Positions 25,646 to 37,626 of a stretch of DNA of 64,000 bases are shown here, in pieces (position 1 is the first letter of the stretch; each line of letters starts with the position of its first letter). A program made the translations under genes and the position numbers. The notes under the pieces are model-generated. The model did no database searches. It was not told the DNA's origin and saw only the letters and a list, made by a program, of their open reading frames with translations. Source of the stretch: Myrica gale (taxonomy: Eukaryota > Streptophyta > Magnoliopsida > Fagales > Myricaceae); NCBI GenBank assembly GCA_963930655.1, contig OZ005601.1, positions 13,946,001 to 14,010,000 on the forward strand, read 5' to 3'.

Positions 25646-26684
25646 CTATTTTGAAAGCATTGACTGACCGTGGTGATTCACACTTACGAAAGGAGCGAAT
25701 GACATGTCATATCTATTGGTCAAGTACGTCGTGTCAAAAGAAATGACATCCCCAAAGTCCTCATATGCTGCTCTACTTCGTGCATCACACCAAAACACAT
25801 TTCGCAACCTACAATCCTCATTCATGTCCATCACATAGTAGAAGCCAGGATTTTTCTTTTACATTCTACTGAAATAGTCACTAAGTGCTTGACCACCTCC
25901 TTTACCCAGCCGAAGCTCTCTTGCCTTGTTAATAAAATTTCGACAATCTCTCTCTCCGAAGGAAATATTTTCATACCCCCCATTTCAACAACAAGAGATC
26001 CAAAATTCTTGCTTGTACGGATTCCAGCTCTGTCATTTATATCTAGCCTTCTTTTCACAGAAGCTTCTATCTGCCTATGACATTTCATTAACCTTGTTTT
26101 GCCTGGGCTTAGACTATGGTTATGTTCAATCACAACTTTTTTCAACATCCACTGTCCAGTGGCACGTAACACTGCACAAATCCTGGCTGGGCAATTGGTT
26201 TTAATTGTTGTTGGTGCAACATCAGTTTTGGCTTTCCTTTGTTTCCCTTCACGAATACATGTATAAGTTACGTGGGTGAGAACCCCCTCACTTCTTCTAT
26301 TGCCTCTTTTCACCACTGCAAAACCCTCTTGCTTAGCATACTTTACGTAGTACAGGAAAACTTCGTCCGCCGAATCAAAGAGCATTGATGTCTTCGGTGT
26401 TTCAATTTTCTCATCCTCATTTATCATCTCGGATACCACAGCATTCGTTGCTTTATCATCCCCGTCTTCTTTATCTTCCAACACTAAATTACGTTAAAAC
26501 AATTTAATAAGCAATGCAATTTTCAAAGCCATACTTGGGACAAAGAAAAATAATTTCACACAAAATTATCAAAGCCACAACAAGCCTAACCAATTTCAGG
26601 ATCATCTTCGTCAGTCACATCATGGTCGCTATATTCGGATTCAACTTCTCTCTCATTCTCCAAACGTGAACTTGAACAGTCCAT
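25646..26684 (-). pseudogene. FAR1-type MULE transposase pseudogene (FRS5-like)
   Basis: Exon 1 (26684-26591) encodes MDCSSSRLENEREVESEYSD and an acidic tail. A 107-bp GT..AG intron follows, and exon 2 starts at 26483. The FAR1 DNA-binding domain follows, with FDSADEVFLYYVKYAKQEGF, a Cys/His zinc pattern (TCIREGK, TNCPARI, WMLKKVVIEHNHSLSP) and KCHRQIEASVKRRLD. After about residue 210 the frame shifts and a TAA interrupts the text. The MULE catalytic region begins as RNVFWCDARSRAAYEDFGDV, ISFDTTYLTN and FAPFV but stops at about 25650, so only the first catalytic Asp (in SFDTTY) remains. Known: FAR1/FHY3 transcription factors derive from such transposases. Its place inside the MULE TIRs argues for a transposase origin. 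Confidence 0.82.
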
Positions 26685-27507
26685 TTATAATAACATAAGC
26701 TAGCCACAATGAGTAACTGAAAAGGCAAATAAAGTTGGTTAGCAGCAACAATAAGTAACTAAATTTTGCAACCCAAATTTACATTGATCCCAAATTTACA
26801 CTGACGTTACTGCCCCCAACAAAAAGTTGATATTATTTTTCATGGGAGTACAGTACAGGAGCTAATACGAGATCCAATGTCAGGGTCACGGATTAATAAT
26901 CTAAGGTTGACTGATAGGTGCAGAATCGTCTGGGGGAACATTATTTTGCTTTTAACCCTGATTAGAGTTATGCAAATCTCGGAATTTCTTGGGAGACAAA
27001 AGTCTGGATAGTAAGGATGCTATACGGTTAGACCTACTATGGGTCCTCACTGCAATATCTCCGATTGTTTGGGTGGAGGTTTATGTTAGGCCTGGGCGGC
27101 CAGATTGTTTCATGCCTCTTAACAGATTGTTTTTATTTTCTGGGAGAAGTTTAAGCAATATTCTATATACATGGTAGTAATCAAAATATCTTACATCTTC
27201 TATGGAATTTTGAAACACTATACAATCTCGTGTAATGGAAGAACAAAAACTAACCTGTTCGGAGTTTTCCTAGCTTCTACCGTGACCCCCTCTGCATCGC
27301 CATGCGAATGAGCTCCTCAAAAGTCATCTCCGTTCTAAAACCCCCAAATGAGCTTTACGGCCGTTTTTATTTTCATTTGAACCGGCTTTTCCATTTGACG
27401 CCCCTTTCTTTTTGAACCGGCCTGCTCCCTTCTTATCTCCTCTCCTTTTCCATTTGAACGGCCCATCTCAACCTATCTCATTTTACATTTGAACGGCCCA
27501 TCATTTC

Positions 27508-27563
27508 CCACGTCACTTTCGGTACAGATTTCGGGATGCAATTCGGGAGCTCTATCATTTCCC
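27508..27563 (-). repeat. MULE-1 right TIR
   Basis: Reverse complement of the left TIR with a single A/G difference, directly followed by TTAACTTTC. Confidence 0.93.
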
Positions 27564-28889
27564 TTAACTTTCATAGGGTACGGTTGAGAAGAAAGGAAGC
27601 AGGAACATCTCCAATATTAAAGAGTGAGCGTCCAAATTGTCCGCTTTAAGAATTTTTGAAGGATAAAACAAAGGGATAGAGAGAAGAAAAGGATAGAGGC
27701 TTAGAATGAGAGAGGCAATCTTCCACAGAAACTATTTGCTTGTTGAAGAACCCTGAAGCTGAGAAAGGAGAATACATTACATGACTGATGTCGAGTCTCC
27801 TTGAAATAGCAAACTTGAAAGTTTCAACCTAGCCACCTTCGATAACGCCAACAGAGCAGCGACTGCTTCACCAATTAAAGGATCAGTGATCTTAAATCTC
27901 TCTGTCCAAGCTCAAAGGATCTCACCATTGGAACGATAGAGATTGGCAACACCCATGGAAAAAGTAGGTCAAACAACAACATCAAAAGTCACATGGTAGC
28001 AGTGTCCTGAAAGAAATGAGTGCGACAGAACTATCCTAAGAAGACAAGAAAAGAACCTCAATGCAGCTAAATGTTCATGCTGAGCATGTAAAACTTGTTG
28101 TAGAATTGCAGACAGTGCAGAACAGCAAAGAGTTGAAAAGAGTGGCAGTCAGAAGCAGAAATTTTAAGAAAATGAGAGGGGGTCTAATATGCATTGAAGC
28201 TAGACCGAAATAGATCCTTGCGGGAAAAACCAACATTCAATTTGCATGGGGAGAGGCACCAAATCTGCCTAGAGTAAGATCATACCAAAAGCAGATGATG
28301 TGTTGATTCCAAACTATCTTCGTGAAAGTGGGAATGCAACTGATGTGCAATTTTCTGGCGAGTTGGTAAAATGCCCCAAGCCACCTTCCACAGAAGGAGC
28401 TTCAATCTCTCATGCATATTAAGTTGCCATAACTTCTTCCAATCCATGATTGGATCTAGACCTAGTGTAGACAAACGTTCCGTTGAGATTTGTTTGTATG
28501 CTGATTTGAAGTGATTGACCAAAGAAGTCGATTTTAGTCGAGATAGTCCACTTTTGGTTCGAGGAATAAAAGATGGAAGAGATGGAACCCAAGGATCCTC
28601 CCAAGTGCGAATGGTGTTCCATGACCCTACCAAAAAACAACGCCCATGAGAGATATGAGGACGAGAATTAAGGATCCCTTTCCAAATCCAAGCGAGAAGA
28701 ACTGAATTCATTTCTCAGAATTTTTTCATCCTCATACCACCTTTCGATTTAGGAGTGCAAATTTGATTCCAGGAATGAAGAGAAAGATGTTGCTTCCCAT
28801 CCAACTTGTAACCCTACCAGAATTTACGTAGAAGGGAATCGATATTCTTGCAAATAGATTGAGGAATCAAGAAAGATGACATGCTAAGT

Positions 28890-31845
28890 CCTTGATTTGT
28901 GGGGCCAGTAGCATATCAGTTAGCACGACCACAAGAATGGGAAGGGATGCATGATATTTTTCATGTGTCTGTGGAAAGAAATACGTGGCAGACCTTGCTC
29001 ATTTTGAACATTTCAGTCAAGTCTCTTCATTTTGAACTTTTTGTAGTTGTATTTGTTCTGATACTTGTACATATTTTGTCACTTTAGACATTTTGACATT
29101 AGGGTATTTAAAGTTACTAAAGAATCTTGCAACATGATATGTCTCTTATGCTTTGTATTTATTTTATTACTTTTCTTAAGGGTAACCGAATGTCGTAGGC
29201 TCTCAACTGACGTGCTTTTAAGTTGCCCATTAGTGTCTATCTTTTGTCTTGGCAGAATTTCCTTTCCCCTTTGCATTTAATGTCATCCTATCTTTTGTTA
29301 CTTTTACTTTTCTCTCTTTTAGCCTCCTAGATGGAGCTTGGTCATTAGCTCATGTGTTGACTTAGTTGCACGCAAAAAAAAGACTTGGGATATGGGGACT
29401 TCGGTGGCTGCAGGTGTATGGGTGCAACGTAGTTTGTAGCGATAGCCGAATGAGTGTCTACCTAGTTACGTAGGAGAAGAGAGAAGATTCAATACTAAAA
29501 GAATAGAATAGAAGAACAAAAAGTGTGAGTAAATCTTTGCCCAAAAGTGATTGGAGAAGGAAAGAGTGGCAGTCGAGTGAAAGAAGAGGAACAAGAAAGA
29601 AGAAGGAGAGGTGAAAGAGAGCAGTGGGGTAGTGTGAAGGTTGAGGTTTGAAGTTCTCATCCCCTCCTCTGTTGCTTTTGGTTTTGGTGATCAATGAGTA
29701 ACAGAAGTTTCTACTCTACTATTGTCTTTAGGTTCGGTCAGAGCAAAGAAAATCAAGGAGAAAAGAGGTAAGGGTGTAGAGACTTGTCCTAAAGTTGGTG
29801 TTGGGGTGTTTCGGTGATGGATAAAAGGAGGGTCACGTTGGGGAGGGAAAGCTAAATTTTATTAAGTTCTTTTTTTACTTGGTGACATGCATGTGGGCAT
29901 CTCTGATGCTTTTTCTTTGTGGTTCGGTTCTACCTTGGAATTAAATGGCAGATTGATATCTTGCATGTTGACATAGTGTTGCAAAAAGGAAGTTAGAGAC
30001 ATAGAAGAGCCACGGGTTGCACTTGAGTTATAAACAAAATATACTGGCACGCAAGCTTGACTGAGCTCGTTGTTTTCCTTTATTGTTTTAGTACACCTTG
30101 TTTGATGACCATGATTATGAAGATGAACATTGAAAGATGCAGTTTGGTGGACGACAGTGCGGAAAATTTAAAATAACTTATTTGGTTTTCACATGTTGGA
30201 ATACTTGATGATTTGGAAGAAAGGAAAACTATGAATGGGGACTTTTGGGTGATGATTTGCTACTGTTAGTTATCTTTAATCATATTTTGATGGGATCATA
30301 ATAATCCATGCATAAGTACACATCCATTACTATTGTAAGTCAAAAGAAAAAAATGCATGCAAAAATAGGGTACCCGAGTGCTTAAAGAATTTCAGCTATT
30401 TTGGATAAGCAGAAATGACCGAATTGCCCTTGGAAACACCTAGGGGCAGTTTCGGCATTTTGAGGAAAGATAGAGTTAAAAACGTCTAAGACTAGATTGT
30501 AGACCTATTATTATTATGGACTTAATTTAAGAAATAAAATGCAAGCATAAGATTTTAGTCCAATAAATTAGAATTAGTACGTCCTAATATTTCTTCTCTT
30601 TTAATGTCCTAATATAGGTCAAATGCATTTTTATGCTATATCTTTTCATTTTAAATGTGCAAGTGAATATGTGCATTTTATTGATCGACCTTTTTGCATT
30701 GTATATATGTTATGTGTATGACATGCCATGTTGTATAATCATCTCATGGGTATGAGAAATGTTGTTTTGACCGGAAAGAAACCTATACCTTGTGGTGGTC
30801 CTGAAATTGGGTGACGCTACCGTTCATAGTGGGATAGTGCAAGCCACCATTGAGAGAATAGTGGTTGATATCCTTAGGCGATGAAAAAATGCATGCCTAA
30901 CTGGGTCATGATCCCGGGACATGGGACAGTCCTAGAGGAAAGAAGGTACGCACAACCTAGAATCTGGGGGTTAAACAGAGTGAAGAAAGAACACATCTAT
31001 CAGACCTAAAAAAGAAATAAATAAAGTAAAATGACCGAGAAATGGATGCATTCATTCTGAGTCAGTAAGACGCACCCCCTGCATTTGTGATTTCTTATGT
31101 ATATACCATTGTGGATGTTGGACACTTGGACCTGACAGATGATGATGTTTCGAAACGAGCAGATTTTGGATTTTGACACACACATCTTAGTTGTTACGAT
31201 TTAGATGTATCTTACTGACACGCTTAAGGTGTACGTGGGGTACGAGCCCCAATAACACCTCAAGGGTCCACTTATGTCTTCATCTCCTAGGGTAGTGGAC
31301 TTTGGGTTGGTCGATGTTGACCAGGCCCTCCTCCACCGGCTCCGCCTACAGAGAGTATTGGGAAAATGAGCTTGTCGACCTACCGTCTGATATTGAGTCG
31401 AAGGATAAGTAGACTACATCGGTAGTCACTCTTTTGGTTTTAGTTGGTGTAGGTAGCAGTTTCAATTAGCCGTTCCACGGATGTTGTAGTACGAAAAGCT
31501 TTAAATAGCTTTAGCTCTTATCCTTATTTTCTCTTACTTTTGTATTCCTCATGAAAGATATTTTGTAAAAGAGAAAATTCGTGACCATAGTGGAGCTGTT
31601 TATATTTTCAAAAATTTCTCTTATTCCATTTCTTGTCTTACGCTATATTCGATTTTATTTTCTTCAACTTTCATTTCTTCTTTAAGTTTTCCCAATTAAT
31701 TTCTTAAATATATCATTTCTAATTTCAAAATAAATTTTCAAGTAAATGATTTTCACTGAGATTTTTCAAGCCAATCGTCAGAACTTTATAGGATCACTAT
31801 AAGTGAGCCTAGGGGTAAGTACTGACACATGCGTCACATTCCTGC
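28890..31845 (+). mobile_element. Gypsy-type fossil (pol tail plus LTR-like sequence)
   Basis: A plus-strand remnant set inside the LINE. It begins in the last part of a Gypsy pol (GPVAYQLA, then HDIFHVSV, at 28896-28980) and passes into long non-coding LTR-like sequence. That sequence includes a GAGTCAGTAAGACGCACCCC block near 31065, as found in long chromovirus LTRs. It ends near 31840, where LINE sequence resumes. It is broken, with several breaks, and old. Exact LTR limits are not resolved. Confidence 0.55.
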
Positions 31846-33281
31846 CCGAGACTTTGCTTTCAATACGATGTTGAAGATCTATGAAAGCTTCTGATTTCGA
31901 CCTCGGAAGTCCCAAATGACGAGAGGAGGAAGACGTTGGTGGAAGAGTGATTTGTATTGGCTGTAATTAGAATGGAAGATTTTTTTAGCATTGAGAGATT
32001 TTCCTGATCAAAGGGAGAATAATTGAAAACAACTATTAATATTTGTTGCCTCCAACTGAGAAGCCTAGCCAAAAATATGCAGGTTGTCAGCGTAAAGGAG
32101 ATGAGTGATTGACGGGCCATTCCAATTCAAGCAGATAACTTGCATCAATGAGAGAGAATTAGCTTTATCGAGCAATCATGATAGAATCTCATTCCATTGA
32201 CAAAACAAAAATGGTGATAAAGGGTCTACCTGACGAAGACCACGAGTAGGGGTAATACAATTGTGAGGGCTGCTATTGAGGAGAATCGAATAGGAAACAA
32301 AGGATAAACACTCCCGAATCCAATTTGTCCATCTAGAGCTGAAACCAAACATCTTGAGGGCAAGAAGGATCAAAGACCATTTCACTCTGTCTAAGCTTTG
32401 GACATATATATTTTGAGAGCCAGATTTCTTTTTTTTCCCTCTTTTAAGCACCAAAGCATGAAAATTTTGATGAGACAAAATAGAATTGTCCTGAATAACC
32501 TACCCAGCACATAAGCAGACTGATGTTCAGAGATCATTCGTGGCAGAAAGTGCTTCAATCTTGTAGCTATAAGTTTAGAGATAATTTTATAGCTAACATT
32601 ATAGAGACTGATAGGGCGATGTTGCACCTTATGAGGGTTGTCCAATTTGGGGATAAACACTATGAAAGTATGATTCATTGACGGAAGAAGAACCATTAAA
32701 GAAATCTTGAACCATAGAAATGACGTCAAGTCCAATAATGTGCCAATATTCTTTATAGCTTGTAGTCCATCAAGACCAAGAGCCTTATTGGAACCAATTG
32801 AAATAACTGAACGATGAATTTCCTCCATGAATGTATGGAATCCAACGACTGAGACTCAGTACGATCGATAATTGGAGATATAAGATTACCCAAATCAAAT
32901 GGGATGGATGGGTTGGAGGAGCAGAAGAGATTGTCAAAATAATTAGTAATAGAATCCCCCCACATTTTCCCGAACTGAATTCCAGGAGAGATCATCTAGT
33001 TGAAGTGAAAGAATGGAATTTCAGTTTCTACGAATAACAGTAGAGGTGTGAAAGAATTTACTATTTAAATTCTTAGAGACTAACCACTCCACTTGCGAGC
33101 ATTGTTGCCACACTGTTTACGAGATAATTGTTCATGAATTTCACCTTTAATAGATGCTTCTTGAGAAATATTGTCGGCGCTCAAATCCTGCAGTTGGATA
33201 TGGTCAAGTGCACGTGTAAGAGTGGAGATTATGTCTTTAATAAAAAAAAACCAAAATGCATACGATTCTAGATATGCAAGG

Positions 33282-33575
33282 CTCGTTTGACTTTTTCAAG
33301 CTTTTGCATAAAGATAACAGCAGGACGTCCACTAATTTGCAAACACCAGACTTCTGCCACCGTAAAGAAAATGCCAGCATCTCGAACCCATGTAGCTTCA
33401 AATTTGAAAGGACTATATAATCGCAAAACTCGTTTGACTTTTTCAAGCTTTTGCATAAAGATAACAGCAGGACGTCCACTAACTTGCAAACACCAGACTT
33501 CTGCCACCGTAAAGAAAATGCCAGCATCTCGAACCCATGTAGCTTCAAATTTGAAAGGACTATATAATCGCAGAC
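33282..33575. repeat. 147-bp tandem duplication inside the LINE endonuclease
   Basis: Units 33282-33428 and 33429-33575 are nearly identical; I see one substitution inside (AATTTGC versus AACTTGC) and small differences at the join. The unit is 49 codons, so it repeats a 49-residue endonuclease segment (PFKFEATWVRD ... FMQKLEKVKR) in frame. Confidence 0.9.
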
Positions 33576-33840
33576 CATGTCCTTTAGTGTTCAGAATAAG
33601 TGGAAGGTGATCTGAAGCAATTCCAGAAGAGTATAAAATGGAAGCATTTGGATACTGTAGACGACATTTGGTATTAACAAGTCTATCAATTCTTTCTCGA
33701 ATATTTGCACAACCATCTCTCCCATTATTCCATGTTTCCCATTGGAACCTATATCCACTAATCCATGAGCCACAATAATCAATGAAAGAAGTACCTCTCT
33801 TGCATGTAAACAATGAATAATCAGCATGTGATTGCACACT

Positions 33841-35393
33841 ATATTTTCCCCGTTGCTGTCAAAATCGAGAGGCAAGGACATGAACACTTGGTCGTCTAAG
33901 TCTCCATTCAAAGAGGCATTATTTACATCAAGTTGATATAAGGACCAGTGTTGGATAGTAGCTATAGAGAGAAGTCGTACGTTGGTCAGTTTAGCAACGA
34001 GACTAAAAGTCTCATAGAAATCAAACCCCTCTTGCTGAGTATAGCCTTTTGTCACAAGACGAGCTTTGCAACACTCAAACACTCCCATAAGACCTATATT
34101 TCACCTTATAGATCTACTTTCATCCAATAGGATGTTTACCAATCGGCAAAGGAGTTAATTCTCAAGTCTTGTTTACTTCAAGGGCAGAAATTTTAGCTGT
34201 CAAAGCTACTCGTCACTGAGGATATTGAACTGCTTGTGTCATATCTAAGGCTCAAAATGAGAAGAAATAGACAAATCAAAAGCTTTGTGTCAAGGAGATA
34301 AGCAGTTCTAAGAAAGAGAAGCTGAAAGAGGATGCGACTGACTATGCATAGGAGGACAATCAGGAGAAGTCAATTGAGATATAGTGAGAGAAGTGGCCTA
34401 CTGACAATAATATGTGTCCAAATAAGAGGGCGCCTAAGTCTAGTAGACTTACGAAGAGGAATAGAATACACTGAAGGGGGGTCCGAAGTATCAAGAAGTG
34501 GTGAAGTAAGGATAAGTGGTTCAGATGGAGGAATAGAAGTGGGAATCTGAGGAAGGGCTATGGATAAAGTATCTTATTCAACGAGAGAAGGAGTTTGAAA
34601 CAAATGAGTAAAATCTTGTTTGAAAGAAGGATGTTGATAAGGAAAAGTCAGTTCATGAAATTGAACATCTCGAGAAATGAGAAACACCCAAGAGTCTAAA
34701 TCAAATAATTTGTACCCTTTAACTCTAAAAAGGTAACCAACAACGATGCATCTACGAGCTTTTGGAGAGAATTTGGTTCGATTATGAGAAAGAGTGGAAG
34801 CAAAGCATAAAGAACCAAAGACCTTAAACATCTCAAAAGGATTTTTGTTGTTCATAATAGGAGTGAGAAGTCTGTTTATAAGATAAACAGCAGTGAAAAT
34901 GCTATCTCCCAAAAATAAGTAGGAAGATTTGATTGAAACACAAGAGACCGAGCCACATTCAATATATGTTGATGTTTACGCTCCACAGCAGAATTTTGTT
35001 GTGGAGTTTCAACACAACTATGTTGATGAACAACACCTCTAGAAGCATAGAATTATTTCATGATGAATTCATAGCCATTACCAGTCCTAATGGCTTTGAT
35101 TTTGGCTGAATATTGAGTGTCAACAGTGAGAAAGAAGAACTGTAAAAGGGGACGAACTTCAGATTTTGATTTCGTCAAATATACCCAAGTTGAACAAGTA
35201 AAATCATCCACAATGGATAAAAAATATTTGAAACCATCCAAAGTACAATCAGCTATAGGACCCCAAATATCAGCATGAATGAGCTGAAAAAGTAGCTCAG
35301 TTTTATTGATGCTACGAGGAAAATAAAGCCTCTTTTGTTTAGCAAGAGGATAGGTAAAAAAGGTTGAAATTTGTCAACAGAAATTTCAGCAAT
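33841..35393 (-). mobile_element. Copia-type fossil (integrase and reverse transcriptase remnants)
   Basis: Minus-strand Copia pol pieces: an integrase core (about 35240-35050, with FLSIVDDFTCSTWVYL), the integrase C-terminal region (34910-34580, with YLINRLLTP and FGSLCFAST), and the start of reverse transcriptase (about 34090-33850, with ARLVTKGYTQQEG and LYQLDVNNASLNGDL). No LTR was recognised. It is broken, with many breaks, and old. It is bounded by a LINE on one side and a CACTA terminus on the other. Confidence 0.75.
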
Positions 35394-35600
35394 CACTACA
35401 AAAAAGGACTTTTAGCAGCGGTATTTTAACGCAAACGCAATTCTACATTTTTTGCAGCATTTCGTGAAACGTTGGTACAAACCTTTAGCTGCATTTTTGT
35501 GACCGCCGCTAAAGTTTGTGCCAAAGTTTTTTTTTAGTATGTGCCAACATTTTTAAAACACCACTAAGTTTTTCCTATATTTTCTTACAGATGTTTTTTT
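35394..35600 (+). mobile_element. CACTA element 3, left terminus
   Basis: CACTACAAAAAAGGACTTTT at 35394 is a good CACTA terminal inverted repeat. It is followed by subterminal GC motifs (TAGCAGCGG, GACCGCCGCTAAAG, TTTGCAGCA) up to about 35560. The matching right end (ending TAGTG) was not found in the window, so the element's extent is unknown. The HISN3 pseudogene and Pack-MULE to its right could lie inside it or simply beside it. Confidence 0.65.
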
Positions 35601-36190
35601 AATCGGTAATACAAATTTATTTTAATAATCATAATTCATTGGATGTAAAAACTTAAAGAACAAGGATAATAAAATAAAATATATTTCATCATTGATTAAT
35701 AATGTTTTACAACAAATACAAGAATCTCTACAAGTAATCTAAAACGTAACAAATTTCTAATATAAAATAACAATAATCAAGGAACAACTAAAATATTCAA
35801 ATACAACACACTAAAGACCAATTAAAATCTTTTTCCGTTGACACATCAACGTCCTATTGAATTTTCAATAAGCCCTAAATGTACTAAAATGAGGAAGAGA
35901 TTAGTTAACCTCATTGGGAGCAATACAGAATATGACAATGAGAAATGCTTAACACATATGAGATTAGTTAAACTAAATTCTAAATTGTTTGTCTTGATAT
36001 AGTTTCATCTACATTCATCTAAACAAGGGTCTTATCACCATTTTGGAGCAATATGGTGAGCATTGACTACATAGATGAGTTATTTTGGCTACTCCAGCGC
36101 CCGGGCATTTTTTATTTAGGAAAAGGCACCAAAGAAATGAAAAGCGGCAAGATAATGAGAAACACAAATACAAGTGAGAAAATAACAACG
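35601..36190. other. AT-rich DNA, no gene recognised
   Basis: Between the CACTA terminus and the last visible HISN3 exon. No coding similarity found; it may be the interior of CACTA element 3. Confidence 0.35.
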
Positions 36191-37094
36191 GATGCAGCTA
36201 CTCGCTGGTGAATGCTTCCCAAACAAAGCCACAAGTTCTTCATCAATTCCGAGCCTGCACAAAAAGGCAATCATAATCAATCCATCTTGCAGAAAGTTTC
36301 TTGAAAGGCTATTTCTTCATTTTCTTCCCCTTCTTTCACATACCAGCCATGGGGGAGAGCAGACCCAGATACAGTCATGATCTCCAACAAATACTATAAC
36401 ATCACAAAGTGAAAGATGATTCTAAAAACCAAGGTAAAGGAGTTATTGAAGTTTAAGCCATGGGAAAAGTGATGATTGAATTAAGTCACATTTTCTTGTA
36501 AGACAGATTTTCTTCTTTTTTTCCTCTCTCTTTGGCAGTTTGTAAAATATGTCACATTTGCCTGATGTGATACCTTCCTTCGGCATCTAAGGTCCAAGAC
36601 AAGCCTCTATTTTCCAACCACACGAACAAGATCTTTAAGTCTTTCAAGGTCCATTTGGCCATTGTTGAATACATACTGTAATGAAGCCAAGTCAAAAAAT
36701 ACAAGAGATCACTTAAAACATTTAACTAGCAAAATTGTCCATTAAGATTAACCAGATTCTTAGTTTTAGCTGCCATGTAAAATTATTCTTAATTGAAGGT
36801 TAAATATGTGAATTACTATCTAGATACTTCTCTAAGGCCACTGCACTTCTAAAGTATGCTCACCGTGTGTTCCATGAGCATTATGCTCTAGTCACATATT
36901 TCCTGAGATCCAGTTCCATCATACGAGCAATTTTATAGTTTTTATATGTTTAGCCTAAAAAAAAAAAAGAGGCTGCTCATGGTTGCAGTCAACAAGCAGT
37001 ATCTGAGTCTGCTTGGAATCTTCAAATGGAAGTACCAGAGGTAGTCCTGGCTCAATGAGTCAGCCTATGAGGCCGTCCCTTGTTGAAGCTTAAA

Positions 37095-37166
37095 GGGAAA
37101 TGCTGGGCATCCCGCCCGCGTCCCGCCAGCGTCCCGCTGGCTGACGTGGAGCGGGGCCCAGCACTT
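37095..37166 (+). repeat. Pack-MULE-2 left TIR
   Basis: Begins GGGAAATGCTGGGCATCCCG and ends GCGGGGCCCAGCACTT. Compared with the right end it has about 10 extra bases from a repeated CGTCCCGC block. Confidence 0.92.
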
Positions 37167-37626
37167 CTTCTGTTCACCGGTCGGTTCTTCCAATTTTTTT
37201 GTTTTAGACCGGGTCAAAACAAACAATTTGTTCTCGCTGAGATTTTCAACCAGCACTTTTAAATTTCAAAATCTTCGGGGCCCAGCACTTCTCCTCATTT
37301 CAGACACGAAATCCCCAATCTTCTCGCTCAGAGCTCTCTCCCAGTAGATCGAAATCCCCTCAAACGAAATCTCGATTTCACTCAGATCACCCTCAGGAGA
37401 AGAAGGTATACTTCAAATCCTACTACTCCCTATATCTTTCCCCTTGTTATATTACCAAACTATTCTCTACACTCCAAAAAGTTTGGGTCGGTTGTAGTTT
37501 GGTTCGTTCATTTGTTTACTTTGCTTCGAATCAGAAATGTTTCGAATGTAGTACAGCGCTTCAGATCGCTTTTCTGCACACCCAGTTCTTATTACGTTTT
37601 GTGCTGAACCGGGATGGTGCAAGTTT
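37095..37626 (+). repeat. 532-bp direct repeat, copy A (element 5' end)
   Basis: Reaches from the first base of the TIR to GGTGCAAGTTT and reappears at 40982-41513 without visible difference. It looks like a promoter plus 5' UTR: a CT-rich leader, then GAGAAGAAG followed by GTATAC, a plausible splice donor at about 37405. Confidence 0.95.

Larger units (their letters stand above)
23536..27572. mobile_element. MULE-1 (Mutator-like) with FAR1-type transposase and captured LRR exon
   Basis: The element proper is 23545-27563 (4,019 bp). It is flanked on both sides by the identical 9-bp target duplication TTAACTTTC (23536-23544 and 27564-27572). Its terminal inverted repeats begin GGGAAATGATAGAGCTCCCG and match for 56 bp with one mismatch. 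Nine-base duplications and long TIRs are the hallmark of Mutator-like elements. Inside are a minus-strand FAR1/MULE transposase remnant (26684-25646) and a plus-strand LRR exon with its splice sites (25446-25517), which makes it a Pack-MULE-like hybrid. It landed in the 3' part of the LINE. With a broken transposase it cannot move by itself. Confidence 0.92.
23383..33840 (-). mobile_element. L1-type LINE split by a MULE and a Gypsy insertion
   Basis: A 5'-truncated minus-strand LINE. Blocks in order from its 5' side: endonuclease (33840-33260, with SDHLPLIL and PFKFEATWVRD), reverse transcriptase (32830-32170, with IPKLDNPHKVQHRPISLYNV and TRGLRQVDPLSPFLF), the connector to the zinc-knuckle-like region (28890-28280, with NMHERLKLLLWKVAWGILPT), an RNase H-like region (about 27960-27770, with LIGEAVAALLALSKVA), and a 3' tail ending in TTTTAATAAAAAAAA at about 23395-23383. 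The MULE at 23545-27563 and the Gypsy remnant at about 28895-31845 lie inside it. Stops and shifts are common, so it is an inactive old copy. Its 5' side abuts a Copia remnant at about 33840. Confidence 0.75.
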
